Source: a bacterium UBA1459
GTDB lineage: Bacteria > Pseudomonadota > Alphaproteobacteria > CAJXXZ01 > UBA1459
Reading direction: 5' to 3'
Assembly (NCBI GenBank): GCA_002325765.1
Contig: DCST01000023.1
Location: 1 to 6,346 of the forward strand
DNA length: 6,346 nt
Part shown: positions 1 to 6,336 of the stretch, piece after piece
Layout: every line of letters begins with the position of its first letter
Numbering within the stretch: position 1 is the stretch's first letter
Made by a program: the position numbers and the translations under genes
Notes under the pieces: generated by a model
What the model was told of the DNA's origin: nothing
Database searches by the model: none
Seen by the model: only the letters and a program-made list of their open reading frames with translations

Positions 1-237
1 ATTTGGTTCAGGGTCTGGTTTTGAAGGATCTATTGTTTTGTCCGGATATTTTAAAGGAGGTAGTAGATTTGATTCAGGATCTTTTGGTATTGGTTCTGGA
101 GTTTGTTCTTTTTTTGATTTAGATATTTTAGGAATATCATCAGTAGGAGAAAGTTTTTCTTGTAAAAATAATAAAGATAATATAGGTAAGCTATTTTTAT
201 TATATTTATAACTAGTTATGCAATATATATATAACAT
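1..237 (-). CDS. 5' part of a proline-rich hypothetical protein, paralogue of the 3941-4887 pseudogene (runs off the left edge)
   Basis: Reading the minus strand from ATG at 237-235 gives 79 uninterrupted codons to base 1, so the 3' end lies outside the window. The product begins MLYIYCITSYKYNKNSLPIL, a mildly hydrophobic stretch, and then becomes a polar, proline-rich segment (PEPIPKDPES, SKPDPEPN) that looks unstructured. I do not recognise a family. The same N-terminal code recurs at 4664-4836 in the pseudogene (ITSYKYNK, LPILS, PTDxIPK, KSKK, PIPKDP), which shows that this frame is really coding and belongs to a small paralogous family. The frame is open upstream of the ATG to a TAA about 14 codons away, with no other ATG. 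No Shine-Dalgarno is visible. A weak signal or anchor sequence at the N-terminus is possible but atypical. The gene is separated from yifB by a long hairpin, so it may have its own promoter. Confidence 0.6.
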   Translation of the reverse strand, partial: MLYIYCITSYKYNKNSLPILSLLFLQEKLSPTDDIPKISKSKKEQTPEPIPKDPESNLLPPLKYPDKTIDPSKPDPEPN

Positions 238-288
238 AATATTATTGTATATAAAATATATAATAATAAAAATTGTATATTATAAATG

Positions 289-386
289 ATATATTATAAT
301 AAATAATGTTATATGAGACGGAAAGGAATATATAAATATAGTCCTATTAAGTCGTCTCTATAACTATATTATTTATTATAATATAT
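289..386. repeat. long imperfect inverted repeat (hairpin) between yifB and the left-edge gene
   Basis: The left arm 289-320 pairs with the right arm 353-386. The outer 19 bases (289-307 with 368-386) are perfectly complementary. Then GTTATA (308-313) pairs with TATAAC (359-364), and GAGACG (315-320) pairs with CGTCTC (353-358). The only breaks are a one-base bulge at 314 and a three-base bulge at 365-367, giving about 31 base pairs. Inside the 32-base loop AGGA (324-327) can pair with TCCT (342-345), and TATA (329-332) with TATA (337-340). The outer arm is pure A/T, but the inner stem is GC-richer than anything around it. It lies just past the yifB stop, so it could cap the yifB transcript, act as a bidirectional terminator without a clean U-tract, or be a small mobile-type repeat. 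Confidence 0.75.
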
Positions 387-403
387 ACATATAAATAATA
401 TTA

Positions 404-1864
404 TTATTTTATTGCTTTTCTTAACATAATAACAGCATATACATGATGAATAGATATATCCATATTTTCATAACAGGCAAAAGTATGAGCTAAACTAAGT
501 ATTTTATCTAAAGATCGTAAGGATAAATGATGTTTGTTGATTAAATTTTGAGCCGTATGTAATACTTCTGGTGAAATAATCATACTTTCATGCTTTTTTT
601 TTATATATGATTTAAATATATTACGATGACAATTAAAATAATTTGTTTTATTAAAAGTGAAAGTATTTTCTAAGATAATTAACATATCTAATCTATCTAT
701 TATTGGAGCAGATATTTTTTGTATATAATTTTTTGAACATATACATTTTTTAGTAAAATATAGTCCACATTTACAAGGATTCATGGAAGCTAGTAATATA
801 ATATTAGCAGGATAGATATCTTTGATCATAGCTCTAGAAATATGTATTTTTTTTTCTTCTAAGGGTACTTTGAGTGATTCTATAACATTTGGAGAATATT
901 CAGGTAATTCATCTAGAAATAATACTCCATTATGAGCGAGTGAGATTTCTCCTGGTTGATATGCACTACCAGTAAGTGCAGCAAGAGAACATCCACTATG
1001 AGGAGTTCTAAAAGGTCTATTATTAGATAAATATTCTTGACTAATATTATAAATTGTACTTGATTCTAAAAGTTCATTTTGTGTTAATGGAGGTAGTATT
1101 TTTGTTATACTTTTACATAACAATGATTTACCTACACCCTGAGGACCTACAAATAAACAGTGATGACCTCCAATTGCAGATAAAATGATAGCTAATTTAC
1201 CCATATCTTGTTCATAGATATGGTCAAAAGGATCAAATTCTTGTAGTAACCAGTTATATAAGTCAGTTAAATTATATTTCAATAGTATATCTTCATTAAT
1301 ATTTGTATTTAATAGTTTATTTATTTTATCTACTAAACTTATATCTTGAGATCTATGAATAATTTGAAAATTATTACACTTTTCTATAAATTCATTTGTA
1401 AAAATTTCAAAAATACTATTAATAAAAATATAATTGCAATATGGTAATGATTCAAGTTCACTATCTACGGAACAGATAACTATTTTATTATTTTGATATG
1501 CATCTATACATGTAGCTAATATGCCTATAGATTTCTTAATTTTACCATCTAATCCTAATTCACCAAACCATATAAATTTTTCAAAATCTAATGTAATTTT
1601 TTCAGATATAATACCAATAAAAATAGAAAGATCTAAGGCAGCTCCTGTTTTTTTTATATCTGCCGGAGAGAGAGAAACTGTAATTTTTTTTATACTAAAT
1701 TTAATAAGATTTAAACAACATCTAATACGCTCTTTAGATTCTGATACTGCTTTATCTGCAAGCCCCACAATAATAATATTTGGTGTTCCTTGAGAAATAT
1801 CTGTTTCGATTGTAATTGTTCTAACTTTAATACCTTCAAGTACTCCTCCATATACTTTTTTCAT
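404..1864 (-). CDS. comM: YifB/ComM-family Mg-chelatase-like AAA+ ATPase
   Basis: Complete 486-residue member of the YifB/ComM family (usually about 500 residues). In naturally competent bacteria ComM is a hexameric ATP-driven helicase promoting branch migration of incoming DNA; the family is also common in non-competent bacteria, where its role is unclear. Residues 1 to about 125 form the Lon-S5-like N-terminal domain (QGTPNIIIVGLADKAVSES at 25-43). The AAA+ core has Walker A GPQGVGKS at 240-247, the family motif RPFRTPHSGCS at 283-293, and Walker B VLFLDE at 314-319. Cys364, 366, 374 and 376 form a compact C4 zinc-type loop, several residues shorter than usual. DRLD (390-393) and LSLRSLDKIL (447-456) mark the C-terminal helical domain. 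The 126-200 linker is divergent. ATG at 1864 gives the usual family N-terminus; no clear Shine-Dalgarno precedes it. It starts 14 bases after the 666-residue gene, so co-transcription is likely. Family assignment is firm; a transformation role here is inference. Confidence 0.96.
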   Translation of the reverse strand: MKKVYGGVLEGIKVRTITIETDISQGTPNIIIVGLADKAVSESKERIRCCLNLIKFSIKKITVSLSPADIKKTGAALDLSIFIGIISEKITLDFEKFIWFGELGLDGKIKKSIGILATCIDAYQNNKIVICSVDSELESLPYCNYIFINSIFEIFTNEFIEKCNNFQIIHRSQDISLVDKINKLLNTNINEDILLKYNLTDLYNWLLQEFDPFDHIYEQDMGKLAIILSAIGGHHCLFVGPQGVGKSLLCKSITKILPPLTQNELLESSTIYNISQEYLSNNRPFRTPHSGCSLAALTGSAYQPGEISLAHNGVLFLDELPEYSPNVIESLKVPLEEKKIHISRAMIKDIYPANIILLASMNPCKCGLYFTKKCICSKNYIQKISAPIIDRLDMLIILENTFTFNKTNYFNCHRNIFKSYIKKKHESMIISPEVLHTAQNLINKHHLSLRSLDKILSLAHTFACYENMDISIHHVYAVIMLRKAIK

Positions 1865-1878
1865 TCTTTATTATAATA

Positions 1879-3879
1879 TTAATCTTCATTAGTTTCTATT
1901 GGCTCTTCTCTATCTCTACTTTTATTAAGTGATGGTAGCGCTGCTTCTGCGGCTCCTTCTGGCGATGATGGTTGTTGTTTTTTACTGAATGCAGCTCCTG
2001 CTAATGCAGCTCCTCCTGCTAATGCAGTTCCTCCTACTATTTTCTCTTTTGATATACCTTGTTCAACTGATTTCATTGCTTCATTAATATCAACAGCATC
2101 CATATCCGGACTTTTTATATTCTTGAATTCTTCAAGTATCTTATTTGGATTCTTTTTTACTTCATTAAATGATTTCTGTGCCTGTAAAGTTTCTGGTGTT
2201 TTAGTTAGATTTCTTACTTTATTAACTGGATTTTTCTTATCTTTAAGTTTTTCTATTGCAAATGCTTTTATCTTAGAATCTGATATTTGATCTAAACATA
2301 GAAATAGTAATTGAGGATGTTGTTGATATACTATTGTTATTACAGCTCTACCTTGAGCATTATTTGGAGATAATTTTAGCATATCTATATAATTCTGATC
2401 TGGTTCTTTCTTGGTTTCAGTACATGCTACAAAATATTCTGAAAATATTGCTGATTGAATATCTGAAGATTTTGGTGCTTTATATAAAGATTTATATACA
2501 GATGGTAACTTATCGGTTTCTACAAGTTTTGGTAGTAGATGCATGGCTTGTTCAGCAGCTGGTTCTTTTGGTCCTTTTGCATTAGTAATTATTAATTGTA
2601 ATTTTTCTATTATATTATCTCTAGCCTTTGAAGGTAATTTAGTTATTTTTTCTGGCTTAGATATTCCTAAAACATCTTTTTTTTGTGATAATAAATTAGT
2701 AACTTGCATCATAGCAGCAAAATTAGGATCTGTAACATCTTTCTTATGTAAATAAAACAAAGGTCCTATTATTCTTTCTTCTGGTTTTTCAAAGTATATT
2801 AATGTTTGTTGAGAGGTTGTTAATGGATCATTATCTTCTTCATACGTTTTAATGTCTGGCAGTTTTATAGTTGAAAGAGCTTTAGATTTGTGTATTCTAT
2901 CAAAAATAGGAAAATCTATACCTAATTTTTTCATTCCTGTAAGCAATATATCAGTCTTTTCTGGAAATATTTTCATTGTTAATGTGATCATTTGTAATGC
3001 TATGTCTTTTGATATTTTTTGTTTAGGTATTATTTTTAGTGTCTCTAACAATTCCTTTCTTTTATTTGGATGAAAAAAGCGATATATTTCAATAGCACTA
3101 AATGTATGTTCTTTTGAATCAACTCCTATTGATGATATTTCTGGAAATAATTCTTTAAATAGAAAATCTTTTTGTTTTGGCGAAGCTTTTTCTCCAAGTT
3201 GAAATATACCTGCGGCTTTTCTTTCTGGTGTTACTCCTAATAATATATCTACAAGATCAGAATCTGTAAACTCTGATATATTACTTAATACTATTGCAGG
3301 TATATTCTCAATAGGTTTTCTATTGCTTTTTGATAAATTTGTTTCTAGTTTTTGAGGTGTTTTAACAAAGTTATTTATTATTGGTTTTAGTTGATTTATT
3401 TGTTCTGGTTTAAGTAATATAGGTTTATCTAATAATTGTGTTTTTATAGATTCTAGTGGCATATTTGATTTAGCTAAAGAAGCAAACGGACCTGTATCTT
3501 TTAATATATAATCTGGATGTATTTTTAATATACTCATATCACTTTTTATATTTTTATTCTTGTCTATAAATGGTAGTAATTCTGGTATATATTTTGTTTC
3601 TAATATATTATCATTAATAATATAATCTAATACTACTTTTGTATTTGGGCACTCTTTTATTAAGATGCTTATTACATTAGATTGATCTATTGGCGGTATA
3701 CTTCTTAATGAGCTCTTAAAGGTATCAATCTTTTTAGTATCTTCTGGAGTATATTTAGATTTATCGGCAGGTATTTCAGATAATTGTTTTTTTATAGTTT
3801 CAATAACATTATTTTGTGCTGCACTTATTGAGAATTCATATGAAAGAAATGGAGAGAAAAAGTTATTAGAAAATAACAT
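1879..3879 (-). CDS. large hypothetical protein with Gly/Ala-rich hydrophobic segment near the C-terminus
   Basis: A 666-residue product of no family I recognise. It is rich in Lys, Ile, Leu, Pro and Ser and contains no tryptophan. Much of 20-600 reads as amphipathic helices broken by prolines (for example KAAGIFQLGEKASPKQKDFL at 221-240), which suggests a helical-repeat or scaffold protein, although no clean repeat is visible. Residues 614-631 (IVGGTALAGGAALAGAAF) form an 18-residue Gly/Ala-rich hydrophobic segment with Lys on both sides, compatible with a membrane helix or a packed glycine-zipper helix. A polar acidic tail of 35 residues follows. The N-terminus (MLFSNNFFSPFLSYEF) is hydrophobic but lacks the basic residues of a normal signal peptide. 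ATG at 3879 is the first start after an in-frame TAG five codons upstream; no Shine-Dalgarno is seen. The stop lies 14 bases before yifB, implying one transcript. Length and codon coherence make it a real gene; its function is unknown. Confidence 0.85.
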   Translation of the reverse strand: MLFSNNFFSPFLSYEFSISAAQNNVIETIKKQLSEIPADKSKYTPEDTKKIDTFKSSLRSIPPIDQSNVISILIKECPNTKVVLDYIINDNILETKYIPELLPFIDKNKNIKSDMSILKIHPDYILKDTGPFASLAKSNMPLESIKTQLLDKPILLKPEQINQLKPIINNFVKTPQKLETNLSKSNRKPIENIPAIVLSNISEFTDSDLVDILLGVTPERKAAGIFQLGEKASPKQKDFLFKELFPEISSIGVDSKEHTFSAIEIYRFFHPNKRKELLETLKIIPKQKISKDIALQMITLTMKIFPEKTDILLTGMKKLGIDFPIFDRIHKSKALSTIKLPDIKTYEEDNDPLTTSQQTLIYFEKPEERIIGPLFYLHKKDVTDPNFAAMMQVTNLLSQKKDVLGISKPEKITKLPSKARDNIIEKLQLIITNAKGPKEPAAEQAMHLLPKLVETDKLPSVYKSLYKAPKSSDIQSAIFSEYFVACTETKKEPDQNYIDMLKLSPNNAQGRAVITIVYQQHPQLLFLCLDQISDSKIKAFAIEKLKDKKNPVNKVRNLTKTPETLQAQKSFNEVKKNPNKILEEFKNIKSPDMDAVDINEAMKSVEQGISKEKIVGGTALAGGAALAGAAFSKKQQPSSPEGAAEAALPSLNKSRDREEPIETNED
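1991..2038. repeat. short tandem repeat (15-18 base unit) inside the 666-residue gene
   Basis: On the plus strand the unit GCAGCTCCTGCTAAT (1991-2005) is followed by GCAGCTCCTCCTGCTAAT (2006-2023) and a partial third copy starting GCAGTTCCTCCT (2024). The units differ by a codon-sized insertion, so the frame is kept. They encode the (T/A)ALAGG-type Gly/Ala hydrophobic stretch of the 666-residue protein. This suggests that the hydrophobic segment grew by replication slippage. Confidence 0.7.
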
Positions 3880-3908
3880 ATTTACACTATACTATAAAAA
3901 GATTACAA

Positions 3909-3937
3909 AAAGATTATCTTGATTATTTTTAATCTTT
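3909..3937 (-). terminator. possible weak AT-only hairpin terminator after the pseudogene
   Basis: In the minus direction AAAGATTA (3937-3930) can pair with TAATCTTT (3916-3909) across a 13-base loop, and a T-rich stretch (TTGTAATCTTTTT) follows. It lies just past the pseudogene stop and before the 666-residue gene. The 8-bp stem contains a single G-C pair, so it would be weak, and in DNA this AT-rich such stems arise by chance. The same 10-base word AAAAAGATTA also occurs twice in tandem here (3896-3905, 3907-3916). Confidence 0.2.
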
Positions 3938-3940
3938 ATA

Positions 3941-4887
3941 TTAAAATAGTTCTCCTGTATATAAATTATATCTTTTATCATAATGCGCGTCTAAAAATAT
4001 AAAATAATAAAATATTTTTAATTTATTTATTGTATTTAAAGGAATAATTAATTGATAAGAACCTTGATATCATCTAAAAAACATTGCTTTTTGAGATGAA
4101 GTAAGATTTTTATAAGCATCTCTATTTTCTTGAAATAACAAATAAAATGATTCAAATTCTTTTATGTCTTTCCAGTTTGGTTGTAAAGAATATTTATATT
4201 CTTTTATTGTTTTTGTTCGAGTTATGGTTTATAAAAATTAATATTAAATTCTGCACTATGTTTCTTTAATAATTCAAAATGTAATCTCCAGTGTATTTCA
4301 TCTTGAGAGGCTCTGCAAATACGATCATCTGTTATCAGATTCTTACAACATTGTGATAATAAATCATATATATCTGAATCTATATTTTTAGATCATTCAT
4401 TGTTTATTCTGTGCATAATGCAGCTAATATATCTATACTAAAAGAAAATTTATCTTTGTTGATCGTATTCAAATTATTCTAAGCAACACCAGGATATTTT
4501 TAATTCTTCCTTAAATGATTATTTATATTTAAAATAGTATCATTTATGTGATCTTTGGTGAAAAAACTATCTTTTGAATTAGGTATATACTACTCATATA
4601 TTTCTTTTTTATTTCGAATTTCATTCCATATTTCTTTAATGACTGCTATAGATTGTTCTACGCTTTTTTGATGTAGGTTCTTTTGGAGCTGGTGGTATAG
4701 GATCTTTTGGAATTGGTTGGTCTTTTTTTGATTTAGGTATATTATCAGTAGGCAAAAGTTTTCTTGTCAAAAAAGATAATATAGGTAAGTAATCTTTATT
4801 ATATTTATAACTAGTTATACAATATATATAAAATATAATATTATTGTATATAAAATTGAAAAAGTTATATAAAAAATAAAAAAACAT
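3941..4887 (-). pseudogene. decayed paralogue of the left-edge gene, at least five frame changes and several stops
   Basis: Consecutive coding-like fragments appear on the minus strand in changing frames, adding to roughly 300 residues. They are: the N-terminal part (ITSYKYNK, PTDNIPKSKKDQ, PPAPKEPTSKK; open from 4887, frame changing near 4662-4668 in a poly-A run); VEQSIAVIKEIWNEIRNKK from 4661, with TAG at 4592-4590 and TAA at 4502-4500; KEELKISWCCLE from about 4518, with TAA at 4476-4474 and 4452-4450; DKFSFSIDILAALCTE from 4460, ending at 4406-4404; SDIYDLLSQCCKNLITDDR and onwards from 4386, ending at 4224-4222; then IKEYKYSLQPNWKDIKEF from 4225, broken by one TGA (4072-4070) and ending NLYTGELF with TAA at 3943-3941. 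The ATG of the left-edge paralogue (237-235) corresponds to ATA at 4836-4834, so the start is also lost. I do not recognise the family. Multiple kinds of damage make sequencing error unlikely as the whole explanation. Confidence 0.85.
4636..4887 (-). pseudogene. 83-codon open N-terminal fragment of the pseudogene
   Basis: This is the longest intact stretch of the pseudogene and would be called as a small hypothetical gene by ORF length alone. Residues from about 18 onward match the left-edge gene (YIYCITSYKYNK; LPILS; PIPKDP), but the last residues (RRTIYSSH) are out-of-frame readthrough: one frame away the sequence continues as VEQSIAVIKEIWNE. The ATG at 4887 lies 17 codons upstream of the paralogue's start and has no counterpart there, so the N-terminal residues MFFYFLYNFFNF are probably an artefact of AT-rich leader sequence. 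A short hydrophobic peptide could still be made if ATG 4887 is used. Confidence 0.6.
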
Positions 4888-4920
4888 ATATAATATATAT
4901 ATTTTTTATTACTATAAATT

Positions 4921-5592
4921 TTATGAAAAACTATAATGTGTGTGAACAGGTAGTCTTGGGATATTTGGCATAGAGTCTAATCTGTTCTTTGATTTTAACT
5001 CTTTATCATATTCAATTGTTTTAATAACAGTCTTAATAACACGTCCATATTTCTGAGTATTTGAATTATATATATAATAAGAATGATCATCTGTTGTAAT
5101 ATCAACAATATTTCCACATCTTTGAGTCCCAAGATTATATACTCTGTTACCAGTATTTAGAATAGTATATCTATATGTTTGAGTATTTTCTGGTTTACTA
5201 TTATATCTAGGTTGATCAGATTGAGTATTTTCTTGACTACTATAAGACCTATATTTCACTTCATTGTTATTTTTTAAAGATAAATCATTAGTTAAATTAT
5301 TTGATGCTGTATTCGTAACGATACTTTGGAATATCATGTTTTTTGACTCAATAACATGATCTTTAGTAAAATTACTATCAATACTTTTGTTACTACTATT
5401 GTCTTCTTGTAATTGTTGTAAATTCTTATCAAATTGATGTTGATTAATTTGCCCATATTTTAATTTTTTATATAAAGATTGCTTGGTTAATGACAAAAAT
5501 TTTTTTGCTTGATACCTCACATTACAATAAAGTAAAAAATTATTATTTAAAAATGTTGTAAAAATATTTTGGAATGATACAAATAATATCAT
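4921..5592 (-). CDS. hypothetical protein with hydrophobic N-terminus and degenerate Tyr...Thr-Gln repeats
   Basis: A 223-residue protein of no recognised family, rich in Asn, Ser, Gln and Tyr and without tryptophan. Residues 1-23 (MILFVSFQNIFTTFLNNNFL, then LYC) are hydrophobic and are followed by basic residues, so they could be a signal-anchor. Residues 37-63 (LYKKLKYGQINQHQF, then KNLQQLQ) resemble the short SHOCT-type pattern of a helix, Gly-hydrophobic turn and EF-like helix; this is resemblance only. Residues 64-113 are a polar linker. Residues 115-190 hold four loose repeats: SYSSQENTQ, RYNSKPENTQ, RVYNLGTQRCGNIVDI and YIYNSNTQKYGRVIKT. The tail is polar (SMPNIPRLPVHTHYSFS). ATG at 5592 is the first start after an in-frame TAA nine codons upstream; the next in-frame ATG is codon 86, and no Shine-Dalgarno is visible. 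It lies 51 bases after the tail-anchored gene and upstream of the pseudogene, all co-oriented. Function unknown. Confidence 0.72.
   Translation of the reverse strand: MILFVSFQNIFTTFLNNNFLLYCNVRYQAKKFLSLTKQSLYKKLKYGQINQHQFDKNLQQLQEDNSSNKSIDSNFTKDHVIESKNMIFQSIVTNTASNNLTNDLSLKNNNEVKYRSYSSQENTQSDQPRYNSKPENTQTYRYTILNTGNRVYNLGTQRCGNIVDITTDDHSYYIYNSNTQKYGRVIKTVIKTIEYDKELKSKNRLDSMPNIPRLPVHTHYSFS
5023..5250. repeat. four degenerate repeats within the 223-residue gene
   Basis: The span codes for residues 115-190 of the 223-residue protein. Each unit has an aromatic-Asn/Ser-x(2-4)-Thr-Gln core, spaced about 12 to 25 residues apart. At the DNA level the first two units (around 5172-5195 and 5220-5245, plus strand) share the word TTGAGTATTTTCT followed by a similar ACTATTAT/ACTATAAG block, and a weaker related word (CTGAGTATTTGAATTATAT) occurs near 5055. 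The two C-terminal units are more diverged. The pattern fits old internal duplication of a short surface-type repeat. Confidence 0.55.
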
Positions 5593-5621
5593 ATTTAAAA
5601 TGATAAATGATAAAAGTTAAA

Positions 5622-5641
5622 AATTAGTTAAATTTCTAATT
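5622..5641 (-). terminator. possible weak hairpin terminator after the tail-anchored gene
   Basis: In the minus direction AATTAG (5641-5636), an 8-base loop and CTAATT (5627-5622) form a 6-bp stem followed by TTTAACTTTT. It starts immediately past the stop of the tail-anchored gene and just before the 223-residue gene. The stem is short and nearly all A/T, so this is a weak call. Confidence 0.2.
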
Positions 5642-5643
5642 AA

Positions 5644-6336
5644 TTATTTCTTTTTAGTATATAATAATACCCCTGTTATTGTCCCTGTTATTATACCAAT
5701 AACAATTACTACTCCTACCATCCAACTAATTATTGATGAACTATTCTCTTCTTCCTCTGGTGTTTGCTTACTATTATCTTTATTATATGATTCTTGTGTT
5801 GGTGCGGTATTTTCTATGATCTTCTTTTTTGATTCTTGTTCTAATGCAACTGTTTGATCTTCTTTTTTTTTCCTTTTTTGTTTTACTTTAGTTTCTCTTT
5901 CTAGGTTTCCCGCTTTATTAACATTTCCTATTGTTTGTTTCTCTTTGTTATTATCTAGTTTTGTTTGACTATCTAATGTTGCTTGTTTTTGTCTTTGTGT
6001 TTTGTTTTGAAATTGTATTGATTGTGTTTTCTTTGCTTGCTTTTTTGATTGATATTTTTTGTTTTCTTGGTTATCATTTTGTGTTTCAGAACTTTTTTGA
6101 TCTTTTTCTGTTGTAGAATGCTTAGTTTCAGAACTTTTTTGAGCTGTGTGCTTATCAAAACCTACTATGCTATTATTATTACTAATAATGGTATCATTAT
6201 CTTCTATACTGTATTCTTCGCTGCTACTATATTCTTCTGGCGTCGTCAATTGATGATTGTTTGCTTCTTGAGTCGCTTCAGTGTATCTGTCAGCATCTTG
6301 TGTGTTGCTTGTATCTTGTTCTTCATCTATTATCAT
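5644..6336 (-). CDS. low-complexity Lys/Gln-rich protein with C-terminal tail anchor (5' end may lie outside the window)
   Basis: A 230-residue reading frame. Residues 1-60 are acidic and polar (PEEYSSSEEYSIEDND at 33-48). Residues 61-90 carry a repeated QKSSET. Residues 90-175 are strongly basic and Gln-rich (KVKQKRKKKEDQ at 150-161), of coiled-coil or disordered composition. A short acidic stretch (PEEEENSSS) leads into one strongly hydrophobic helix at about 203-226 (ISWMVGVVIVIGIITG, then TITGVLLY), and the chain ends in KKK. This is the layout of a tail-anchored, single-span membrane protein with its bulk on one side. No enzymatic motif is seen. The frame stays open upstream of ATG 6336 to the window edge (three more codons), so the true start may be further out; no Shine-Dalgarno precedes this ATG. 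It may be the first gene of the run 5644 to 4921. Composition would suit a host-interaction or envelope-tethering protein, but that is inference. Confidence 0.75.
   Translation of the reverse strand: MIIDEEQDTSNTQDADRYTEATQEANNHQLTTPEEYSSSEEYSIEDNDTIISNNNSIVGFDKHTAQKSSETKHSTTEKDQKSSETQNDNQENKKYQSKKQAKKTQSIQFQNKTQRQKQATLDSQTKLDNNKEKQTIGNVNKAGNLERETKVKQKRKKKEDQTVALEQESKKKIIENTAPTQESYNKDNSKQTPEEEENSSSIISWMVGVVIVIGIITGTITGVLLYTKKK
6083..6142. repeat. 18-base direct repeat inside the tail-anchored gene
   Basis: GTTTCAGAACTTTTTTGA occurs identically at 6083-6100 and 6125-6142 on the plus strand. The period of 42 bases keeps the reading frame, and each copy encodes QKSSET in the minus-strand protein. 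This indicates a local in-frame duplication in a low-complexity region. Confidence 0.8.

Noticed and set aside
308..364. The hairpin core as a tRNA or known riboswitch
   Set aside because: It has a single nested stem with bulges, no cloverleaf, no anticodon or T-arm consensus, and no motif of a riboswitch class I know.
1521..3073. Plus-strand open frames of 60-90 codons at 1521-1793, 2334-2585, 2543-2755 and 2852-3073
   Set aside because: They lie entirely inside yifB or the 666-residue gene on the opposite strand, have odd Leu/Ile/Phe-rich translations, and show no motif or independent signal. They are antisense shadows.
3880..3940. A promoter with TATAGT as -10 ahead of the 666-residue gene
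   Set aside because: In this A/T sequence such hexamers are everywhere, no -35 at 16-18 bases spacing was found, and the implied leader would be only a few bases.
4070..4072. TGA read as Trp (FR-W-YQGSY) suggesting a recoded genetic code
   Set aside because: It occurs only in the pseudogene, next to TAA/TAG stops and frameshifts. The open genes use TGG for Trp and need no recoding.
4834..4887. ATG 4887 as a genuine start of a membrane peptide
   Set aside because: The paralogue's start aligns to ATA at 4836-4834, the upstream residues have no counterpart in the paralogue, and the downstream frame is broken. It is kept only as part of the pseudogene.
5931..6158. Plus-strand 61-codon frame (5931-6116) and minus-strand 61-codon frame (5973-6158)
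   Set aside because: Both overlap the tail-anchored gene in other frames. Their Leu/Val/Phe-rich or Lys/Gln-rich composition simply reflects the low-complexity DNA.
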